A stretch of 64,000 bases of DNA from Theristus sp. LFF4_11. Taxonomy: Eukaryota; Nematoda; Chromadorea; Monhysterida; Xyalidae. The DNA lies in NCBI GenBank assembly GCA_030248135.1, contig JASANC010004021.1:1-64000 (forward strand), written 5' to 3'. Positions 1 to 12,725 of this stretch are shown here, piece by piece. Position 1 is the stretch's first letter, and each line of letters opens with the position of its first letter. The notes below the pieces were generated by a model. It made no database searches. It was not told the origin of the DNA and worked only from the letters and a program-made list of their open reading frames with translations. Made by a program: the position numbers and the translations under genes.

Positions 1-844
1 GGGTTTGTCTTTTCTGCGCCTTTCCTTGTTCTGGATGCTGCTGTTCTTTTCAACCGACTATTTTTGATCTCTCTTGTTGTTTGTGATGCCTCGTCATTTT
101 TACGTTTTCCCGGACTTACTGGAACGTTTTTAGGACAATAATAGATCTGTTATAACCATTTGTTTCACAGTGCTTTCAATGACAATACAAGTTGCACATT
201 GTTAAAAACTTTCACTTTTTTGTTTGTCTTGATTTTTTTGAATTCAGGCTGCACATTTTGCACAATTCCTTGTCATTCAGGTGTTGATGTCATGCAATCT
301 TGTCAAGCTTTATTCGATTCGGTGCTTTTCTGAAATGATTCAGATTGATTCGGGTAGTACATTTCAAATAGTGCATATGCTTTCTTGTGTGACTTCAGAT
401 GAAAATTTTAAATAAAATGATTTTGATTTTGAATATTAAAATAAATATGATTTTTGGTGTTGCGCAGTTTTCGATTAGCTAAAGTAGCCGTCAGTCAGTC
501 GGCACGCCAAAACGTGGATAATACTTCAAAAAAACCTGCTGGAACTGTTTTTTTTTTGACGTTTTGACGCATTCACAGGCACTTGGCCGTATAGCGGGCG
601 CAATGTGGCCGCTGGACAAATGAAGTGGTGGCATCTGCTGATTGTCGTTGCTCACGGTATGCGTGCAATTGGTACTTGAATGCAGTGTCGGGTTGACCAC
701 ATGATGCTGATGAATAATAATACCACAGTGGCTGCGCATCTGAATCGTGAGCTGGCGCTGATTGGCCTGATCTTAACTGATATTGCGATCGTTCAGGAGC
801 TGAAAAGCAGTTTTGTTTTCATCGTTCCACGACACACTTTGCAG
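1..844. other. Upstream non-coding stretch, possible 5' part of TM2D3
   Basis: I see no convincing exon here. The first coding exon of TM2D3 (start codon and signal peptide) should lie in this stretch or beyond the left edge, but no ATG reading frame joins cleanly to the exon beginning at 845. Open frames such as the one starting near 680 have no hydrophobic signal-like stretch and were not used. Confidence 0.4.
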
Positions 845-2535
845 CCGTTCACTGCGCCGATGTCCAACTGAACATACAGGCGTCCAATCAGCTGTTTCCA
901 CATCGCGCTCCACCGCAACATCCGCCAGTGAAGTTGGTCGTTTGTTCTTTCAATTTTGGAAGAAAAGATTTTCAAAAAAATCAACGTTTGAAAACGACTT
1001 CCAGTTTTTTTCCTCATTTTACAGCGATGCTGTTTTTCAGTTGTGCAGAGCGTGACTGCACGCAATTGGGCAGCTGTTTGAACTGCACGTTTCCGGGCAA
1101 CTGCGTCTATGGGCAGACGGTTGAGGTCGTATGCATGCAGAACAGCACTTGTGCGCCGGTTGGTTGGGTCATTTTCGTTGGACTGAAGTTGTTGTGGCGT
1201 GTGTAGCTGATGTGAAAACATGTGCATTCGGGCACATGTGAAATATGCGCACTTTGATTGGTTGATCATTGTGCATGTTCGCTATTGAGTTTGAGTTGCG
1301 TTGTGGTTTGATGTCGACCAAATGTAAAGTTGGAAAGTGACATTTCCGCATAGGATGGAGTGCGTGAAGTGCGTTCACAGCATGTATCTGTGCTAGCGAC
1401 TGTTCCAGTGCAGGTTAATGTGGCAGCAACAGTTTTTCTCATTTTCAGCCGTCAACTGCGGTAACAAAACGAGCGGTCTGCCGTTACTGCTGGCAAACGT
1501 CGCCCAGCGAGCATCGGTCGGTTGAACTGGAGAATTGCCAATTTTGAATTCCCGCGTCATGCATGGTGCTGTTTACCTATCTATGCGCGCATTGAGTCTC
1601 GGGACTAAAATCAAAGATCATAGTATTGGGTCGTTGATTGCAATTTATCATAATGACCGCAATCAAGCACGTTTTTGTTCACATTTTTCGATCGGCTGTT
1701 AAATTCACCACTATTTTTTTCAAGAAAATCGTGTTTGTTTCTGCCGTTTGGCCTGTATGGCCTGTTTATTTGTACGTGTCGAGTGAAACTGATATTCGGT
1801 CTGGCCACATGTGCATGACGAACATTTTTTAAATCAACATGATATCATTTCGAACCGACACGTTCGAAAAAAATCCAAATAGTTTATAAGGACAAACCGG
1901 TTTCATTCGCCCGGTCAGCTGCGACCGTCGTGCGATGCGTAACGTGTCCGTGACGTCATCGTCCAGCACACGCAATCCGGTGGTCACCGTGTGCACGGTC
2001 GGTGAGAACGTGCTCTGCATGGGTAGGAGGACATTCTACAAACGGCTGCCCGCAAAATGGACGTCCGGCTACAAATGGTCCACTGCGTTTGTGCTCAGGC
2101 TCGTTTTGGCATTGTTTAGTTTTGGTTGATTCCGATTCAGAGTCGCACGCCCCTCCCATGCCCATTGACTCCGCGAAACCGGTGATACCAAAACTCCGAT
2201 GGGTTGTTTTTAGGGTTCGGCGGCTCACCAATATCCTCAGTGTGTCAATATTCTCGCCATGTGCGCTTTTCCAAGCGTTGTGCTTGAATGCTGTTGCTAG
2301 AGCCAATCAGCATGTGATTGAAGCAATCTGTACCACACTAATCAACTTTTTGGTGAAAAATTTCAGCGTTTTCTTTGGCGGTTTCGGCGCTGACCGCTTC
2401 TACCTCGGTCTCTGGAAGAGCGGCGTCGGTAAATTGTTCAGTTTCGGTGGACTCGGCGTTTGGACGCTGGTGGACGTGGTGCTGGTGGGCGCCGGCTATG
2501 TCGCGCCGGCAGACGGCTCCGTCTACATCTACTGA
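845..2535 (+). CDS. TM2D3: TM2 domain-containing protein 3 (5' end not resolved)
   Basis: TM2D3 (almondex in flies) is a small membrane protein with a cysteine-rich extracellular part and a C-terminal TM2 domain; the fly gene is needed for embryonic Notch signalling. Five exons join in phase: 845-932, 1041-1158, 1449-1516, 1919-2098 and 2367-2535, giving about 207 residues without the N-terminus. Diagnostic pieces are CTQLGSCLNC and NCVYGQ (exon 2), VCRYCWQT (exon 3), CTVGENVLCMGRRTF and GYKWSTA (exon 4), and GGFGADRFYLG followed by KLFSFGGLGVWTL and YVAPADGSVYI (exon 5). The two hydrophobic TM2 helices lie in exon 5. Most introns use GT donors, but the one after exon 4 needs a GC donor (2099-2100) to stay in frame. 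The signal-peptide exon was not found. Family assignment is firm; exon 1 and the exon 2 and 3 donors are inferred. Confidence 0.9.
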
Positions 2536-3460
2536 ATGGCATGATGAGCTTGATGATTGGATTGATCTGGGGAGGCATCAGTGTCACGGCCGTGCGCTGT
2601 CAGGCAGGCAGCCAAGCAAAAACGACCCGATGTCACGGCACTCACCGCTCGTTTCAGAGCTTACCGCCTTGTAATTGAATGATGTGCCATTATACAAAAC
2701 CACGACAGAGATCTACTGAATGCGATTTTTTGGTCCCGGGGCTTTTGGTGCGGAATCCCATTTGCGGACCTGCTCCGTGTTACGCACACCATGATATCGC
2801 ACGGTTCTGGTATCGGGGGCGCAGCTGGGCTTTGTTTATATTGCGACACCAAAAATTATGTTCTTATGCTTTATGGGTGTCATAAGCGTTGTTCATTATT
2901 TCTCATAAATCTCAACAATCCATAAAATCGACAATTATCAACGATTCAAATTTGTTTTGTGATGATCCATGCGTTAATTTCTTGCATAAGCGTGGCTGCA
3001 CAAATAAAAACAATGGAATGCAAAACTGCGTGAACAAATTCATCTTCTGTCCCTACTTTCTGATTGATTTACTGTGAAAAAAATCATTTCAGAAAAAATC
3101 GATTTTTTTATTTATCCGGTTCCTAATTTCGTTTTGCAAACATGCGCCGCATGAACAAGAGACGCCGTTCGTTATTCGTAAATCTGTTAATGTCAAATCC
3201 TTTATTTTTCGAACGTTTGCTTTTTTTGTTTGTTGCGTTGGATCTGGGTTACGTGCAGTGGGTTCAATAAATTCAGTTCATCGTGGTCTTCATTGCAGTT
3301 TTATTCCGTTTACCGTTTCTGCTGATCTGAAGTGTGCGGGCGGATTCATTCGTTCCAAAAACCATACTTGAATGAATTCTAATAGAAAGCAATTGTGTGA
3401 GAGCAGCAAGTATTGATTGATCAGTGCAATACGCGTCGTCGTCGTTTTTTTGATTTTCGT
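2536..3460. other. Intergenic region between TM2D3 and the next gene
   Basis: This holds the 3' flank of TM2D3 and the upstream region of the next + strand gene. It is AT-rich and has AATAAA-type signals near 3003 and 3267. I see no conserved coding sequence or structured repeat. Confidence 0.5.
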
Positions 3461-6400
3461 ATGTTTCATTTCTCACAGTTAGAATTTTTTCCAGTGTTCA
3501 AATTGATTTCAACCAACGTCGCCTTCCGCCAGAAACTCGACATGAACGAACACACAGCAATGATGGAGCACTGCGTTGTTTGTGAGGCGCTGCACAATCG
3601 AGAGTTTGAGCCACTGACTGGCACGGACAAGTGTGTCGTCATGAAGCAGAAAATCGACAGGTTTGAGTGATCGAAGTTTTCAATTTTCAAATTTCGTTGT
3701 GGCGTGGTTACTGGTTATACGTTGATCTAGCTTTCAAAAACAACATCCAACATTCATGTCCATGTCTGAGTAATCTTTTTGCTTGTGTGAGTGTGTGATC
3801 GAATCAAAATTACTTGCAGTCAAACAGACGCGATACACCAGCTGTTTGTTTTTGTTCTAGTGCAGTCGCCCATTTTCTGTATTTCGTTTGGATGGCGCTC
3901 AGTACCGAAGACGTGGGGGGGTACCCCCCCCCAGAGCACCCGAGACCGCCGGGGGGGGGGTGGGGGGGGGTCACGCGACACCCACCCCCCAAAACCTGAC
4001 ACTGGACCATCCACACCCCCCCCCCCCTCGAAATTTGCTCGACACCCCCCCCCCCCACCCCCCCCCCCTAGATGGACGTAAGTAACAGTGACACCCCAAA
4101 AATTTTCTCGGACCACCCAAAAATCATGAATTTTTGCTCAAAAATCATGATTTTTTGTCTTTAAAGTCCGTAATATTTGCTAAATATATGATAACTTGAC
4201 ATTCTTCATTGTAATTTCAAAGATTTTGCAGCAAAATTTAGCGTTTTTCCTTCAAAATTTAAGCGAAAAAATCTCATGGGTGTGCACCCCCCCCCCATGA
4301 CCCACGCCAAGGGGGGGGGTGTCACTGTACCATGACGGACACCCCCCCCCCCCACTGAAAAATTTTCGGCACCCCCCCCCCCACGTGACGACACCCCCCC
4401 CCTCGAAAATTTGCTTTCGCCTTCGGTACTGATGGCGCTAATTCTAGTGATTCACTGAGTTATATGACGTGGGTGGTGTAGATTCACCGTTTTTGACACG
4501 CCACAAAGAACTTCGTCTGCGTTGCGTGAGTGGATTGAGTGACTCCGCTGCTCGACACGAAATAAAACAACTTTGGCTGTTTATTGTGAAAAAGAACAAA
4601 AACACCACATCATATTGTACCACAAGGCGTCGTCTATTTCTTCACAAAAAACCAACATGTTGCTGATGACTCAATTTATTTTCAGCAAGGTCGCGAGCCA
4701 GCACGTCGCCGAGTGGCATGCGCGCGAGATGGCGGCGATGTTCACGTGCGACTGGCACTGCGTTCAGTCGTCGTCGCCCAAAAACTCACTCGATCTGATT
4801 CGACGCTGTCTCGTGTCGGCGCTCGTCGCCTACCATCGGAGTTGCCTGATTTTCACGCCGATTTGCGAGCGCTGCGCCGCCGTGCCGTCGCAGAGTGGTT
4901 GGTGTTGTTGATTGATTGTCGGAATTCTGTCTTTCTGGTTTTCATGTGCTTTACTGGCGCATATTCTGAGCATCTCAGTAAATCTTGGTATTTGACCGGT
5001 TTGAGCATTTGTGATCGTGTTTTCAAGTCAGTTTTGCTCCAGACAAGAATTTTTTGATTTACAGTATGGCCGAATAAATGAGGCAGTCCATCAAGGCGGA
5101 ATCAGCCGCAGACTAGGAGTGGTCTTTTTCAAAAAGCCAACATAATTCCCAATCATGTGTACAAGGGATAAAGAATGAACAGAATAGCGCGGATAATCCA
5201 TTAGTTTAAAAAAACGCGTCAAATTTGGCACACAATTCAGTTTCTGAACGTCTTTTTCTTTCATTCAAAATTCGCGCGCTCCTTGCACCCTGAAAAAAGC
5301 TGCCATGTTTAACCGGCCATACCGTACTCAACTTTTAAAGTGCAATTCAGATGTTCGCTGTAAATAGACCAAACTACTGAAAGATTCGTTTTCCAAAAAT
5401 GCCGCAGTACTTTCGTTTTTGTCCCTTTCAGCAGCAAGCGCCAGCACGGAATGGCCGCGTGTTTTTGTTTCGATCAGCGAACGACGTCACCACGTACTGC
5501 ACGAACACAACTTGCCTGTTTGTTTATGTTGCCTTGATTGGTGTTGTTTTTACAAACTACAACGTCTGTGTTTGTTGTCGCTTTTACTGACTCTGTCTTT
5601 TTTGTGCCCGCCTCGCACACCAGGTTCATGGCCAGTACCAGAATAGCGTAACACTCTTTTCGTCTTTCTTTCGTTATGATGTTCGACAGAAAAAATGCAC
5701 ACGAACCAATTTTTTATTGTTTTTTTTTCAGCTCAACTCATTCGAGCAGTGTTTTCCGTTTCTGTCAGATATGCAACTCGAAATGTACGAAATTGAAGTT
5801 CCGTCAGAATTCACCAGTCAATGTCGTCATGATTCGCGTTTGAGCGTGCACAAGTGAGGAAACAAATTGTGTTTGGTTTTGTTTTTCTGAAGCGAGTTGA
5901 TTGGCAGATTTTCTGAAAAGGGCCACTTTTGTTGGCTGAAGTTTTTGATTTGTGAGTGATTGGCAGTTTAGTAATGAGTACAATGTAATGGGAATTTGAA
6001 CTCGATGAATTGTTGTAGGCGTTTCGAAGAAGACCAGCAAAACATGACTTTGCCAGTGCCGTTCCTCTATTCCGCAGCGGCCGCTTCCACCGTCGCCACA
6101 AGTGCACCGCCCACAACGCAGGCGACGTCGCACACGATTGCAACCGTGAGTGCTGCACACACACCAACCACGTGCCCTCGTTGTGCAGAATACACGGCAA
6201 TCGCAATGAGAATAAGACCGGGTGTATCGGGTTTGGTTGAAAACAAGCAGAATGAGTTGGCTTGACTATGATTTACAGCTTGACCAAGAACTTATGAATC
6301 TAGTAACCCGGGAAACTAAGAACCTTGGAATCTAGGATCCGAAGCGCCTTGGGACCCGATTACAATGTCGGGATAGAAACAAAGAATAAAAAATGTTTCA

Positions 6401-9400
6401 GCAAATTTCGCCAACAGAGTCAGAAGCGCTTGCCATGAGCAAACCGACAACAAGGCATTCCAGTCCTCCAACTGCATCGTTTTCAACAAGGCGCAGTTGC
6501 GATCTGAATTCTGCGCCAACGACGGCACTGGTGCACAGTCCGAGCTTGCCAAGTTTGGCGGCAAATTCAAACTCAGCAGAAAGTTTGGTGCCAAATTCAC
6601 ACTCAACAACAGTGACAACCAGGAATACAAGAAGCTGTGCCGAGCAAATGCGGATAAAACCGGAAATACCAGTGGTGACGTTGTCGTCAAGCGACGACGA
6701 CAGTAACAAAGGCAGCGATACGTCTGACAGTCCGTCGCCGCCAGAGCATGACACTGAAAATGGCAACAGTAACATCGCTGCAACGCCACGCGGTGATGGC
6801 GACCTGCCAAATGACAGATTGGAGAGGTATGTTCAGCTACCACAAGGCTGCAATTTCTTTTTCGTTTAGGCATCAATTCTTTCTTGCTGATCGATCTGTT
6901 GGGTGTGGACTGGACAGCACAACACAATCAATCAGTTCACCACATAGAAAGGAACGACTTTCAGCGAAAACCAATGACCAGTTGAAGCTTGATGTCAAAT
7001 GGTCAAACACAACTTTACTTACACCATTGCGGTTTCAGTTTCAATGTCGTGAATGACGCAGCAGTTCGTCAAGGGATGACAGAGCACAACGAAATGGACA
7101 AACGTCGAAAGACGCCAATCGCCACAAATACAACAACAACAACACCAACAACAGCAACGCCAACCACAACATCAACGCTAACAAACACAGCAACGGATGT
7201 CACCACTAGCGATAGCATTGATCATCTTGGATCACCATCGAAACTAGGAGCCAATCACCATCGAGCGCTGAATCGTTCACGAAACATCGACCAGATCGCG
7301 TTGCAAATTCGTCAGCGACATTTTCAGCAGCAGTCGGCGTCAGCAGATTCAGCAAATTCAGCAACGTCGTTAACAACTGCTGACTGTTCTGGTGGTCTTG
7401 CTGATGCAGCTCAGCTGAGTTTACCTGCTGCTGAAGCAGTGAAACGACGCGAAGGCGAAGTTGGTGGTTAAGCGGTTTTATGGTTTGTTTTGACGTCATC
7501 GTATTAGGGTGTGCTGATTCGTTTGAACCCGTACGTCGGCATGGTGGAATAATTTTGACCGTTGGGTTGGACAACGTTTGGACAACATGTGTAATGTGTG
7601 ACCACGAAGGGGTGTATTGACATGTGCCGCCATCATGTTGCAGCACCGTGCGGGCTCAGCCTCCAGCGACGCTTGCACAACGCTGGCGAGCACTCTGTCC
7701 TGTCCACCATCAAGCAGCGCCTCCACTCACCCGCATCCAACTGTCCCTCCAATCGGCCGACCATCGTTTTGCGACCGATTCGCCCCTCCGCTGGACCAGC
7801 TCGTCTCGATGGTTCGCCAATCAGGGCCGCAACCAGCGCACTCGTACTACCAATCAGCAGTCAACAACGACGCAAACCTGCGAGACAACGATCTCCCGCA
7901 GCGGGCACCCGCGAAGAAACGAGGTCGCCCACCGAAACGGCCGCACTGCAGAAACGAGGAGCAGGAGCGAAGGATAGCGCAGACGGTGGATGAGGTCGTC
8001 GACAGAGCGCTGTGCACTGTGAGGATCATGTCTACGGTGAAGCGTGTCAAGATGTTCGTCCTTTGAAACGTCTTCTTGTTGGATTTTCCTTTGAAAAACT
8101 TTTGATGTTTTGAAATACTAGAGCGTCCGACAATTTTCGCATTTCTATCGTCTTTCGCCCGTATTCAAACGAACACCACCATGAAACAGCCACCAGTGTG
8201 TCTTAACCGCTCGTCAATTACTTTGTGTATTTTTTAAGGCATTTATCATCGCCTCTGAGACAGAAGGATCTGCTGAAGTTGAATCGCACAAGTGCTAGTG
8301 GTGGTGCCAGTTCGGCGTCCGCGACAGCGCAAAGTGCACCGTTAAACTCAGCGCAGAATTCGTCCGGCTTTCAAACAACGTCAAATTTCAGTCAACCTTT
8401 CGTCAACGTGTCACAGTCTCAGAGTGGTTCGGAGCGGCAGTCACCCCCGATTTTGTGAGTGTTTTGAAAAACGTTCTGGAATGTTGCACACTGATTGGCC
8501 AAAACAAGCCACATTCGACCAATCTGCTTGTGCCCAATTCAAAATGCAGTCAAATTCATTCATTCATGTTCAATGTTCAATGTCTCATCCGCTGAAATGG
8601 TTGTCCCAACTCCGTCCAGGACTCCAAACACGATCAGCAACAGCAGCTTGGCCAGTGGTCCGACAAACCCAAACGCGAATCAAACGGATTTTGCTGCTTT
8701 GCGTTCGACCAATCACAGTCCAGCACCAGTGTTGGGCTCACCAATCAGTGCAATCGGCACACAACCGCACCAACAAGCCACTGATACGCAATCAGATTTG
8801 AACGACGACACGCAAGAGATTGATGTCGTCGGACTGGACACGGATGATGATGATGGCGTTGTGAAAGCTGGTTGGTCATTGGTCCTGCTTGAGATCATAG
8901 AGTTGAGGTTTGGATTCTAGATCTGTATTTCTAATTTCTCAGTGCATCCAAGAATTTTCAAAGTTGCTTGTCTTTTTACAACTATTCAGAGACCTACCAA
9001 TCGACCGCCACAGCACAACACCAGCAACAGCCAGCGCACGTCGAAACAATCGAAATCCCGATGGACCAAACGAACGGGCAGACGCCGTCGCCGTCAAGGA
9101 TGCTGGAGGACGCTGGTGGCGACACGCCCGAGGGCAGCCTCGACGGGCACGACGGCGCTGCGAGCAGAGGGGCTGCCGCTGTTGCATCGCTCTTCCCGGC
9201 GCCCACCACGAAGAGCCCGTTGGTGGCGCTCGCGAGAATGGTCGCCCGACCGTTGATAGCTGGCGACTCTCACGGTTACGAAGAAACGGCGAACTTGGAC
9301 GAGACGCTGCCGTACGCGGCCGGACTGGGAGGTCGGTGGCAAGGCTTGCTGGTGGTTCAAGAGGGGCACATCACTGATGAGGCCACCCCTTTTCTGCATA

Positions 9401-11289
9401 TGATGTTAACCAGACCGAAATGCAGCGAACCATCGCACAACTTCATTGATTATTGTTGGTATTGGTACTAAAAGCTGGTTGTTGTTAATTGACGCTGCGG
9501 AAAGGTGTGATCAACTGTAATAGCGCCAGCCAGGCTGTACGTGAACGTTTTTTTGGCGAATAGAATGGTTAACGTGATGTCAGACCTGTCTTCCGGCGAA
9601 CCGCAGCAGTAAAGCAGTTAAACAATGGCCATCTTCCATCACATGATTTGAAATCCATGCTTATCCGATTTCGACTGAACACATGTCTGAAATGCCGTTT
9701 ATAATTGAGCTACTTTGGCCGCGGTTATGCGATCACTTCGTTTTACGACTGATTGCTGTGTTTTTGCCATATTGATTCAGCTAGGAACGCTTCATTTGTT
9801 TATTTGTGGATTTCAGAATTGATTCAAGATGGTGAGCAGATGTATCTCGAAGAAGAGGCAGCCGCTGAGAACGGAGGGTATTTTTCCGGTTAGTGTTCGG
9901 ATCCAAATCTGCCTTTTTTATTCGCTTGTTGTGTTTTCAAATATCCCGAAGACCGAGCTAGTTAGCAGACTCAAACTTAATAGTTTTTTTTTCTGTGAAC
10001 AATTGCAATCGAGAACCACTGAACACTTTGTTTCCAGTGGGCGCCCGCATTTCACCGCCGTTTTTCATCCGGCCAAGTTCTACAATCGCTGAATTCGTCG
10101 CTGACACTGAAGTCGAACAGGTCGAGCAGTTGGATTCCAATTCAGAGTCGGAAACGAATCCAAATGCGGTGAACGAAATGAGCGTCGACGGTTGGGGTTT
10201 TGTGACTGTGTGACAGTTTATTTCTTTATTTATTAGCTTTTTGTTAGAATGCAACCTTTTGTTTAGCAATTCTAAAGAGTCGTTTTTACGACTTGCAGTC
10301 GATGTGTGCATATTTGCAGCTGCCACCTCAACACCGACACAGTCCAGCGACATCGCAACAACGGCCGTCACAACAGCTCCTCAGTGCACGTCAACGCCCG
10401 AGGCACGTTCTAGTCTCAGCCGGGACTCCCGGTCTTCGCCTGATCAACCTGCGAATCGTTTTGCTGACGTGCACCAACGCGGCTACGCTCAGTTGCTGGC
10501 TCGTGCGCCGAATCAAGTGTACCGCACGTTGTTTGGTGAGCAGCGACATGGCTGGCGTTTCGAATTTCTAGAATGCAATGCGAACTTTTGATGGCTGCTT
10601 GGCTCATCACTGCTCTGGTGCTAATCATCAAAGCGCTCACTTTCAGCCCAAATGGTCCCGCAACTCAATGCGCGCACAGATAGATAAACAGTTTCATGCA
10701 AAATGCGGGAATTCAAAATTGGCAAAGTGATCCGAGTCCCCTAAATAGAGTCATTTTGGCGATTTTCAATTGGCACAGAAAGATTGAAACTAGTTTCCTC
10801 GCCATGGTGAGACTGTGCGTGGATTGTGCGTGGTAAAAAGCAACAACGCTGATGCTCATTTGCTGTGCTTCGTCCAGGTGTGGACGCCGTTTCGGCGTGC
10901 CAGATCGAGGTGCACCCGAATGCGCTGTACGCAACCGCTGCCAACGGTCAACGAAACACTCGAGAGCAAAGGGACGCAGTGCTTGCGTCGAACGCGCAGC
11001 ATGCTCCAACCGACAGCATCGCTGCGTCCGAGACAAGCACCGATGCAACCGTCGTACGCCCCGAAGTGTTCGCACGTGTTGCGGCGCCGTTGCCCCCTTC
11101 ACGGCGCCAACTGAATCGCATTGCGCGCGCTGAGCTCGCACTCTCGCAGGTGCGCGCCACGATCACGTTTCCACATGTGTTTTTGTTGCAAACGAAATCA
11201 AACCTGTTGAGGTTTAAATTTTTATTTTATTTTAGATAACTTGGTGGCGAAATTGGTCAAATCCACCAAACAACGGATCGAAAAGATGA
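3461..11289 (+). CDS. Unrecognised multi-exon gene: long Ser/Thr/Gln-rich protein with an AT-hook
   Basis: I do not recognise this protein. Exons whose phases mostly agree are 3461(or 3495)-3660, 4686-4897, 5432 to about 5520, 5732-5853, 6019-6145, 6402-6826, 7039-7438, 7644-8018, about 8239-8454, 8550-8870, 8990-9331, 9817-9888, 10038-10190, 10320-10535, 10878-11149 and 11236-11289. The first ATG could be 3461 or 3542. The N-terminal 200 or so residues look folded and cysteine-containing (MMEHCVVCEAL, AAMFTCDWHCV, IFTPICERC). The rest is low-complexity Ser/Thr/Pro/Gln with acidic patches (SSSDDDSN, GLDTDDDDG). A canonical AT-hook, KKRGRPPKRP, lies in exon 7644-8018. This makeup suggests a nuclear or chromatin factor, which is inference only. 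The joins around 8018-8550 and the last exon remain uncertain, since the phases do not all close. Confidence 0.6.
3905..4426. mobile_element. C/G-rich MITE-like element flanked by TA
   Basis: A 522-bp block inside the first intron of the unrecognised gene starts CCGAAGACG and ends with the inverse CGCCTTCGG, with TA on both sides (3903-3904 and 4427-4428). Its two flanking regions are filled with long C and G runs (3917-4070 and 4290-4410) around an AT-rich middle. TA target duplication and terminal inverted repeats fit a non-autonomous Tc1/mariner-type element; there is no coding capacity. Confidence 0.65.
5062..5324. mobile_element. 263-bp MITE, CAGTATGGCCG family, TA duplication
   Basis: The element is bounded by CAGTATGGCCGAATAAA on the left and the inverse of CGGTATGGCCGGTTAAA on the right, with TA at 5060-5061 and 5325-5326. 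A second family member lies at 32,872-33,135 in the opposite orientation and shares the interior. It is non-coding and sits in an intron of the unrecognised gene. The TA target site suggests the Tc1/mariner superfamily. Confidence 0.8.
9363..9444 (+). repeat. Dispersed ~82-bp repeat, copy 1
   Basis: This intronic segment (containing GGGGCACATCACTGATGAGG) is closely matched at 18,569-18,650 in an ANKRD27 intron, and again in the right-arm ANKRD27. Both copies could be translated as similar short peptides (HITDEA... and HIIDEA...), but no splice context supports coding. It looks like a short interspersed repeat. Confidence 0.6.
10721..10807 (+). repeat. Dispersed ~87-bp repeat, copy 1
   Basis: The intronic sequence begins GGCAAAGTGATCCGAGTCCC, includes CCTAAATAGAG and ends in AGATTGAAACTAG. 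It is matched at about 18,882-18,970 inside ANKRD27 and in the inverted right-arm copy near 56,640-56,725. It is non-coding, of unknown family, and distinct from the other intronic repeat. Confidence 0.6.
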
Positions 11290-12725
11290 AAATATAAAAC
11301 ATCGACGTTGTTTATTGATTCGCTTTTTTCAAACGATTTTTGCGCTGTCCGTTTTTTTATCGATTAATTAAAATTTTCTCAACATTGTTTGTTTTATTTG
11401 TGTCTTATACATTTTATGTTCACTTCAATGAAGCAGGCTCGCTCTCCAACTTGTTATTGGCTCCATTCGAAACTTTTTAGCTCCGTTCATTACTACATAT
11501 CACCGATATGGATTGCAACGACAATTGCATCGGTTGATTTTGAGCTCAGTTGTTTGTTTCCATTGTTTTTTGGTTCCGTTGTTTTTTTGTGGTGGTTTCA
11601 TAATGTAAAATTACTGTCACAGTAAAAATCTCAAGGATAAAAATTGAGCTTTAGTATTCAGTGCTGTTACCCCGATGAGGTCTGATTTATCGTAATAACA
11701 TATTTAAGTTGTTGTTTTTTTGCGCTGCTTTTTGGTACATTATTGGGCTAATTACCTTTTGCTTGTTGCTTAACAATGTTTTGGCTTTCGGATCAGGCTG
11801 GCTGACAGTCGATGCCTGTCTTGAATAGAAAATCTGCTGCAATTATTAAGTTTCTCTCTCGCACAAAAAAATATTTTGATTTGAATTATGCGTTCTTGAG
11901 CCAAGTCAGTGCAAAAATATAATCGTAGAAGTTTTATTTTAACCATGTCATAATATCTGTCAGTTTTTTTTGCCGTAGTTTTCGCTTTTTTTGCCGACAC
12001 CAGTTCACACTGAGATTTTGTGATTCAAAATGTTAATATTTTTAATTTTAAAATTGTCAATTTTTCAAATGGCTTTTCAAAGTTATAGTAAATGTTTTTC
12101 GTTCGGCTGTTTTTCAGAATCGTTAATTTTTTTCTGTCAATATCGGTTTGTGAGATTTTCACAGAATTTGCTTGCCTTCCTGATGGTGTATATTGCCTTT
12201 CCAATGAAAGTATTTGCCGTTTACTGGTTCTGAATTCAATTTTTTTGATTGATTTTCCTTTCACAACAAGTTGCATTGTCTTCTGCCTTTTTTGTGTTGT
12301 TCTTTTCTGTGAGTTTTGTAGTCGCAAAAAAACTATTGATGGAACGGTGTTTGGTCTTGATGGAACATGTTGCCATGTGTTTCTTGTATTTTTCGCTGTC
12401 CAACAAAAGAGAACAGCAAGGATATTTTGGTGATGAAAACCATGTTTTACTGATTGCTTTAGAAACCGTATTCATCATCGTGCGCCTCACAAGCAGGTGT
12501 TATTTTTATACTTTAAAACTGGTCACACATCACCACATTATTTGACTAGCTGATTGGCATGGTTTGGTTTTCCGCAGACGTTGATGGATTGACATTGATC
12601 AATACCATCAACGTCTTAGGTTACTAATTAGTTGTTATTGAACTTGTTCTTTAAGAAAAGAAAAAAAGTTAAACCTGCCAGTCTCACCATGCAATTGGTG
12701 ACAATGTCGACAATTTGCTGAGAAA
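11290..12725. other. Intergenic/upstream region of the left ANKRD27 copy
   Basis: The stretch between the stop of the unrecognised gene and the ATG of ANKRD27 should hold the terminator of the first and the promoter of the second. It is AT-rich. A CCAAT-type CTGATTGG lies near 12,550. No coding exon was seen. From 11,594 on it is duplicated in the right arm. Confidence 0.5.

Noticed and set aside
3791..4116. Glycine/proline-rich open frames over the C/G runs
   Set aside because: They appear on both strands and come from homopolymer runs within a MITE.
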